64,000 nt of DNA from the NCBI RefSeq assembly GCF_011806455.1, contig NZ_JAATOT010000001.1, positions 186,001 through 250,000 of the forward strand, given 5' to 3'. The stretch is from Celeribacter sp. HF31. GTDB lineage: Bacteria > Pseudomonadota > Alphaproteobacteria > Rhodobacterales > Rhodobacteraceae. The position numbers and the translations under genes were made by a program. The notes below the pieces were generated by a model. That model saw only the letters and a list, made by a program, of their open reading frames with translations, had not been told where the DNA came from and ran no database searches. Shown in pieces: positions 60,501-64,000 of the stretch (position 1 is the first letter of the stretch; each line of letters starts with the position of its first letter).

Positions 60501-60807
60501 TGCGCCCTCGATGATTGGTTTCATCGCTTTGGCGGGGATCATCGTACGGAACTCGATCCTTTTGGTCGATTTTATTCGCAACGCAGATGATGACGGCAAG
60601 GTGACAACAGAGATCCTTCTGGAAGCTGGCGCCACCCGGTTCAAACCGATCCTGCTCACCGCTGTCGCGGCGATGATCGGGGCGGCGGTGATTCTGGCGG
60701 ACCCGATCTTCCAAGGTCTGGCCCTGTCGCTGTTCTTCGGGCTGTTGTCTTCGACCGCTCTGACAGTTCTGGTGATCCCGGCGATCTATCGCATCTTCAA
60801 GATGTGA
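57520..60807 (+). CDS. RND-family efflux pump permease (AcrB/HAE-like)
   Basis: This 1095-residue pump has the expected two halves of six helices. Landmarks are ALAVGMIALISLPREEEPQI near the start, FSIGILVDDAIVVIENIARH with the proton-relay aspartates, and GIIVRNSILLVDFIRNADDD near the end. The VDDAIV pattern fits hydrophobe/amphiphile pumps rather than the metal-type CusA relay. Two acidic/histidine-rich insertions are odd: GEEAGDEAGEEGHVEMDM (near residue 300) and HHDGDHGEGE (near residue 544). No regulator gene adjoins. Substrate is unknown. Confidence 0.92.
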   Translation: MSNPHGPTGALGIAGHLTRSFILSPLTPLFLLAALAVGMIALISLPREEEPQISVPLVDIHVETPGLKAQDGLKLVTEPLETIVKGIDQVEHVYSDSRDDHIMVTARFDVGVPSETAIVRVRDKIMANLDRLPVGINEPLVVGRGINDVAIVALTFSPSEDNAAMNAADLTRVVKEVEVQLARIENVGLTYVIGATEEALRVAPDPEKLALYGVTLQQLSNKVAGANSASPAGLLRDGGEQVGLIVGKTLTTPEEIGNLELTARDGRTVYVRDVADVAFVSDLDEHYVATLTRAGAQGEEAGDEAGEEGHVEMDMAAPIIRRPAVTLAIAKRAGANAVVVADEILHRVETMKGEIIPNSIDVEVTRDYGETANEKANELLFHLALATLSIVGLVLIAIGWREAIVVAIVIPVTILLTLFASYIMGYTLNRVSLFALIFSIGILVDDAIVVIENIARHWGLKRPGQNRFGAAIAAVAEVGNPTIVATLTVVVALLPMLFVSGMMGPYMSPIPANASAAMIFSFFVAVMITPWLMMKIAGRAELHHDGDHGEGEIPGGKLGKLYTRIARPILHTKGHAWIFLIVVIVLSFGSLGALYTKHVTVKLLPFDNKSELSVMIDLPEGSSVEATDAIAQEAARLAMTLPEVMSAQTHAGTAGAFNFNGLVRHYYLRENPEMGEVQLKLLPKGDRDRTSHDIALELREMLLDGISVPPGTAMKVVEPPPGPPVISTLLAEIYGPDGATRRAVAGKVREAFESVDFIVDTDDNYGVQARRIRAEMKPSDLNFYQVAEADAAQTLQLLNSYTTVGYSHRGEGRRPIPIVIGRDKSDRVLDATALSTPVPANALPGGRGVVELGDVVEITEEDTSFPIFRHNGYDAVMVQAELAGAYEAPLYGMLAVAEKLDEMDWPEGMKPEISMHGQPTDTSKPVLLWDGEWEVTWVTFRDMGAAFGVALLGIYILVVAQFGSFRLPLVILTPVPLTFLGIMIGHWLFNAPFSAPSMIGFIALAGIIVRNSILLVDFIRNADDDGKVTTEILLEAGATRFKPILLTAVAAMIGAAVILADPIFQGLALSLFFGLLSSTALTVLVIPAIYRIFKM

Positions 60808-60829
60808 TCTGGCCTGCAAAACTTAAGGT

Positions 60830-60861
60830 AAAGGGGAGCGTTTTGCGCTCCCCTTTTTGTA
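60830..60861 (+). terminator. Rho-independent terminator after the RND pump
   Basis: AAAGGGGAGCG (60830-60840), loop TTTTG, then CGCTCCCCTTT (60846-60856) form eleven perfect pairs followed by TT. It lies just before the converging chemotaxis gene. Confidence 0.85.
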
Positions 60862-60876
60862 TGTCTTGCTGAGATG

Positions 60877-62952
60877 TTACGCCGATCTCGCGAAAGGAAC
60901 CGCGCCGCCCTGCGGTGCGCTGGCCGCTGTCGACACAGAGAAGAACGACAGGTCGCGTTCCATCGTATCGATGTTGTTGCGCAGGCTCATCGTCGCCGCA
61001 TTGGTTTCTTCGGACATCGCCGCGTTTTGCTGGGTGGTTTGATCCAGCTGATTGATGGCTGAGCTCAATTCCCCGAGACCAGTGGCTTGTTCCGTGGTCG
61101 ATGTGGCGACATGCTCGATGCCGGCATGGATTTTTTCGGCCACTTCGCGGATGCGGGACAGCGCCAGACCGGCTTCGCGCACCAGTTCCACACCTCCGGA
61201 AACCTGTTGGTTCGAGGTCGAAATCAGGGTGGCGATTTCGCGGGCCGCTTCCGAGGAGCGCTGCGCCAGCGCACGCACTTCGGAGGCGACAACGGCAAAC
61301 CCGCGACCGGCTTCGCCCGCGCGTGCGGCCTCGACGCCCGCATTCAAGGCCAAAAGGTTGGTCTGGAAAGCGATGTCATCGATGACGGAGGTGATCGACG
61401 CCACTTGTTTGGACGAGTTCTCGATCTCGTCCATCGCTGAAATCGCACGATCAACGACTTCTTCGGCTTGGACAGTGTGGTTTCTGGCCTCTCCCGAACG
61501 CGATTGAACTGTGTTGGCCGTCTCGGCGACGCCCTTCACGGAGGCGACGAGTTCGTCCAGTGCGGCGGCGCTTTCTTCCAGTGTCGCGGCCTGATGTTCG
61601 GTGCGGCGGGCCAGATCATCTGTGGCCTGACCGATGGATTCGGATTCGGATTTGAGGATTTGTGCGCCATCGGTGATGCCGCCGACGATCTCTTGCAGTT
61701 GCGAGGCGGTTTGGTTGAAATTCTGACGCAGGCTATCGAATTCGCCCAGGTTCGTGTCGAGATGCACGGAGAGATCGCCTTTGGCCAGACGATCCAGCCC
61801 CTCCATCAACGTGTCGACGGTGACGCGGTAAACCGTTGTGTCGACGGCGAATTTGACGATTTTGGTCACCTGACCGGCAGCGTCGCGGATCGGATTGTAG
61901 CTGGCGCGTATGGAAATGCGCTTACCACCTTTGCCGATGCGCTCGTACTCATCGCTGAGCGCTTTGCCGGAGCGCAGGTCTGCCCAGAACTCCGTGTAGC
62001 TTTGGCTTTGAACGATTTTCGGATCGACGAACATGCTGTGGTGCTTGCCGACGATTTCCTCCACCGTATAGCCAAGGGCATCGCAGAAATTCTGATTGGC
62101 GCGCAGGATCGTGCCATCCGGTTTGAATTCGATGACCGCCTGAACCTTTTGAATGGCCTCGATCTGGCCGCAGGCGTCGGCCTCCATGTTCTTCGCCTTG
62201 GTGATGTCGAAGGCGTATTTGACCACTTTGAAGGGCCGACCCTCAGGATCGATCAGGGTTTCATAGGTGGCTTCGAGCCAAATCAGGTCCCCATTCTTCG
62301 CGCGACGTTTGACCTGACCCTTCTCGGACGATCCTTTGCCCAAGCGGTCCCAGAGGTCGCGATACGCCTGCGAGTCCGCTTCGCCATCGGGCATGAAGAT
62401 ACGGTGATGGCTGCCCTTGATCTCATCGAGCGTATAGCCCGTCGTCTGGAGGAACAGATCGTTGGCATGCAGGATATTGCCCTTCAGATCGAATTCGATG
62501 AAGGCCATGGAGCGGCGGATGGCGTCCTCTTTCGAGCGGTTGTCGCGCCGCTTCAGATGCATCGTCGAAATTTCGCGCCCAATGATATAGATCGAGTCGA
62601 CTTTGCCATCCATGCCGCGATGCGCGCTATAGGTGGCGCTGAACCAGATCTCTTCGCCCGCCTTGTTCAGGCGGGGCACGATCACTTTTTGGGTTTCGCC
62701 GGCGCGGATACGGTCCCAGAGGGCTTTCGCCTCTTCCTTGTCCTTGGTGCGGACGAAGAAGGTGTAATTTTTGCCAATCGCCTCTTCACGGGTGAAACCG
62801 GTCGTTTCAAGAAAGATGTCATTCACATGGCGAATGACCCCATCCGGATCACAGGAGACGATGACATGCGTGTCGTCGAGGACATGTTCCAGAGCGGTGG
62901 TGGGAATGCTGTAAAGCTCCGCGCCGCGTTTCGCTTTCGACTTAAAGAACAT
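60877..62952 (-). CDS. Soluble methyl-accepting chemotaxis protein with three PAS domains
   Basis: This 691-residue protein has no membrane helix. Three PAS domains occupy about residues 15-130, 140-255 and 265-385, each with the [18 protein letters not shown]-type core ([32 protein letters not shown]). A HAMP-like linker follows ([18 protein letters not shown]), then an MCP signalling domain with the hairpin tip [22 protein letters not shown]. It probably senses redox, oxygen or a small ligand in the cytoplasm and controls CheA. No other chemotaxis genes are in the window. Confidence 0.92.
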   Translation of the reverse strand: MFFKSKAKRGAELYSIPTTALEHVLDDTHVIVSCDPDGVIRHVNDIFLETTGFTREEAIGKNYTFFVRTKDKEEAKALWDRIRAGETQKVIVPRLNKAGEEIWFSATYSAHRGMDGKVDSIYIIGREISTMHLKRRDNRSKEDAIRRSMAFIEFDLKGNILHANDLFLQTTGYTLDEIKGSHHRIFMPDGEADSQAYRDLWDRLGKGSSEKGQVKRRAKNGDLIWLEATYETLIDPEGRPFKVVKYAFDITKAKNMEADACGQIEAIQKVQAVIEFKPDGTILRANQNFCDALGYTVEEIVGKHHSMFVDPKIVQSQSYTEFWADLRSGKALSDEYERIGKGGKRISIRASYNPIRDAAGQVTKIVKFAVDTTVYRVTVDTLMEGLDRLAKGDLSVHLDTNLGEFDSLRQNFNQTASQLQEIVGGITDGAQILKSESESIGQATDDLARRTEHQAATLEESAAALDELVASVKGVAETANTVQSRSGEARNHTVQAEEVVDRAISAMDEIENSSKQVASITSVIDDIAFQTNLLALNAGVEAARAGEAGRGFAVVASEVRALAQRSSEAAREIATLISTSNQQVSGGVELVREAGLALSRIREVAEKIHAGIEHVATSTTEQATGLGELSSAINQLDQTTQQNAAMSEETNAATMSLRNNIDTMERDLSFFSVSTAASAPQGGAVPFARSA

Positions 62953-63054
62953 CCGGCTGTGACCTCGTCTAATGAACCTGATTTGACCAGAAATGCTGGC
63001 GAATTGCGGATCATCTTACGGGGCGCCTATTACCGATTGGTTTAAGAGGTCTTC

Positions 63055-63086
63055 CAAAAAATAAGGGCGCCCGAAGACGCCCTTAT
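63055..63086 (-). terminator. Terminator of the isocitrate dehydrogenase gene (minus strand)
   Basis: ATAAGGGCG (63061-63069) and CGCCCTTAT (63078-63086) form nine perfect pairs. Reading the minus strand, the stem runs into TTTTTGG at 63060-63054. Confidence 0.85.
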
Positions 63087-63109
63087 GGTTTTGCTTTTAC
63101 AGTGTTTAT

Positions 63110-64000
63110 TTAGCCGATGATCGCATTGAGCGTGGCCGAGGGGCGCATGATCGAGGCCACTTTGGCCGGGTCGGCGTGGTAATAGCCGCCCATATCCGCC
63201 GGTTTACCTTCCGCCGCTTTCATCTCATCGAGGATCACCGATTCTTTGTCGGCCAGAGCCGCGGCGATCGGTGCGAAATGCGCTTTCAGCTCGGCATCGT
63301 CGTCTTGTGCCGCCAGAGCCTCGGCCCAGTAGCGGGCGAACCAGTAATGCGAGGAGCGGTTGTCGTTCTGGCCGACTTTGCGCTCCGGCGATTTGTTCTC
63401 CAAAAGCAGCTTCTGCGTCGCGACCTCGACGGCGGCGCCCAGCACGCCAGCTTTCGGCATGGATTTCGACGCGGCGAGGAAGTTGTAGCTTTCGCCAAGC
63501 GCACAGAACTCGCCGAGGCTGTCCCAACGCAGGTGGTTTTCTTCCTGAACCTGCTGGACGTGCTTCGGCGCGGAGCCACCGGCACCGGTCTCGAACAATC
63601 CGCCGCCCTGCATCAGTTTGACGATGGAGAGCATCTTGGCAGAGGTGCCAAGCTCGAGGATCGGGAACAGGTCGGTGAGGTAGTCACGCAGCACGTTGCC
63701 GGTGATGGTCACGACGTTCTTGCCCTTGCGCATCTCTTCCCAGGTAAAGCGGGTGGCTTCGCGCGGTGCCATGATCGGGATGTCCTTGCCAGCTTCCTTG
63801 AGGGCCGGTTCGACATATTTGATCAGCTCGGCGTCATGCGCGCGGTTTTTGTCGAGCCAGAACGCGCCGGTGCCTTCGACGTCGAAACGTTCGATGCCGG
63901 TCTTGATCCAGTCGAGGATCGGAGCTTTTTTCGCGGTGCAGGAGCGCCAGATGTCGCCCGCTTCGACCTCGTTCGACAAAAGCACTTCGCCGCTGTCCAG
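63110..64000 (-). CDS. icd: Monomeric NADP-dependent isocitrate dehydrogenase, C-terminal part (5' end outside window)
   Basis: About 297 residues are visible and the frame runs off the right edge. [55 protein letters not shown] and [19 protein letters not shown] are characteristic of the roughly 740-residue monomeric (IDH-II) type, unrelated in length to the dimeric E. coli enzyme. It decarboxylates isocitrate to 2-oxoglutarate with NADP+. The methionine-like codon at 63985 is internal. Confidence 0.96.
   Translation of the reverse strand: MDSGEVLLSNEVEAGDIWRSCTAKKAPILDWIKTGIERFDVEGTGAFWLDKNRAHDAELIKYVEPALKEAGKDIPIMAPREATRFTWEEMRKGKNVVTITGNVLRDYLTDLFPILELGTSAKMLSIVKLMQGGGLFETGAGGSAPKHVQQVQEENHLRWDSLGEFCALGESYNFLAASKSMPKAGVLGAAVEVATQKLLLENKSPERKVGQNDNRSSHYWFARYWAEALAAQDDDAELKAHFAPIAAALADKESVILDEMKAAEGKPADMGGYYHADPAKVASIMRPSATLNAIIG

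Overview
The window reads as a chromosomal segment of a marine-type alphaproteobacterium of the order Rhodobacterales (roseobacter-like). The basis is indirect: GC-rich coding, FnrL-type boxes of the form TTGAC-N4-GTCAA, an ATTC-N8-GAAT site resembling the Rhodobacter SqrR operator, the rhizobial/roseobacter arrangement pcaQ-pcaDCHGB plus pcaIJF-pcaR, two TRAP uptake systems, and bioYMN. No 16S rRNA gene is present, so the genus cannot be fixed. I saw no insertion sequence, phage gene or CRISPR array. Both ends cut genes: a MATE transporter on the left and a monomeric isocitrate dehydrogenase on the right.

Bases 1-8450 are mostly housekeeping and small conserved genes: pyrD with a DUF952 gene, a rearranged scar holding a TetR fragment beside a small membrane protein, a secreted 5'-nucleotidase behind a PHO-box-like array, a GFA protein, a DnaJ-like DUF1992 protein, an SRAP protein, a thioesterase, a DUF2892 protein, tRNA-Gly(TCC), and a di-haem cytochrome c peroxidase behind an FnrL box.

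Bases 8471-36734 form a continuous aromatic-catabolism block. A left arm (minus strand) encodes 3-hydroxybenzoate 6-hydroxylase, gentisate dioxygenase, two unrelated isomerase candidates, fumarylpyruvate hydrolase and a TRAP transporter, with a divergent MarR regulator. The centre (16.9-26.5 kb, plus strand) encodes an SDR dehydrogenase, a crotonase, a second TRAP transporter, a MarR regulator, a feruloyl-CoA-synthetase-like ligase, an amidohydrolase-2 protein and an acyl-CoA dehydrogenase. That enzyme set resembles the Corynebacterium phd and Rhodococcus cou phenylpropanoid pathways. The right arm holds an AraC regulator with pobA, then pcaBGHCD/pcaQ and pcaFJI/pcaR. The inferred flow is: hydroxycinnamates are imported, activated to CoA thioesters, hydrated, oxidised and cleaved to hydroxybenzoates. 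The 4-hydroxy isomer then enters protocatechuate/beta-ketoadipate and the 3-hydroxy isomer enters gentisate, giving acetyl-CoA, succinyl-CoA, pyruvate and fumarate.

Bases 36743-42000 carry the biotin ECF transporter bioYMN and an arsenic operon (ArsR-ArsC fusion, GAPDH, ArsJ). Bases 42187-50550 carry cytochrome bd genes cydDC-cydABX, followed by a Tat-signal sulfide:quinone oxidoreductase and a small membrane protein. Bases 50721-53959 carry envelope-glycan genes: a GT2 polyprenyl-phosphate glycosyltransferase, a LAB_N membrane protein, a GT39/ArnT-like transferase and an ExoY-like sugar transferase. Then come modB-modC without modA, an RND efflux pair, a soluble three-PAS chemotaxis receptor, and the icd fragment. 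The only stretch over 300 bases without a gene is about 53960-54581, an AT-rich region with a 14-bp tandem repeat.
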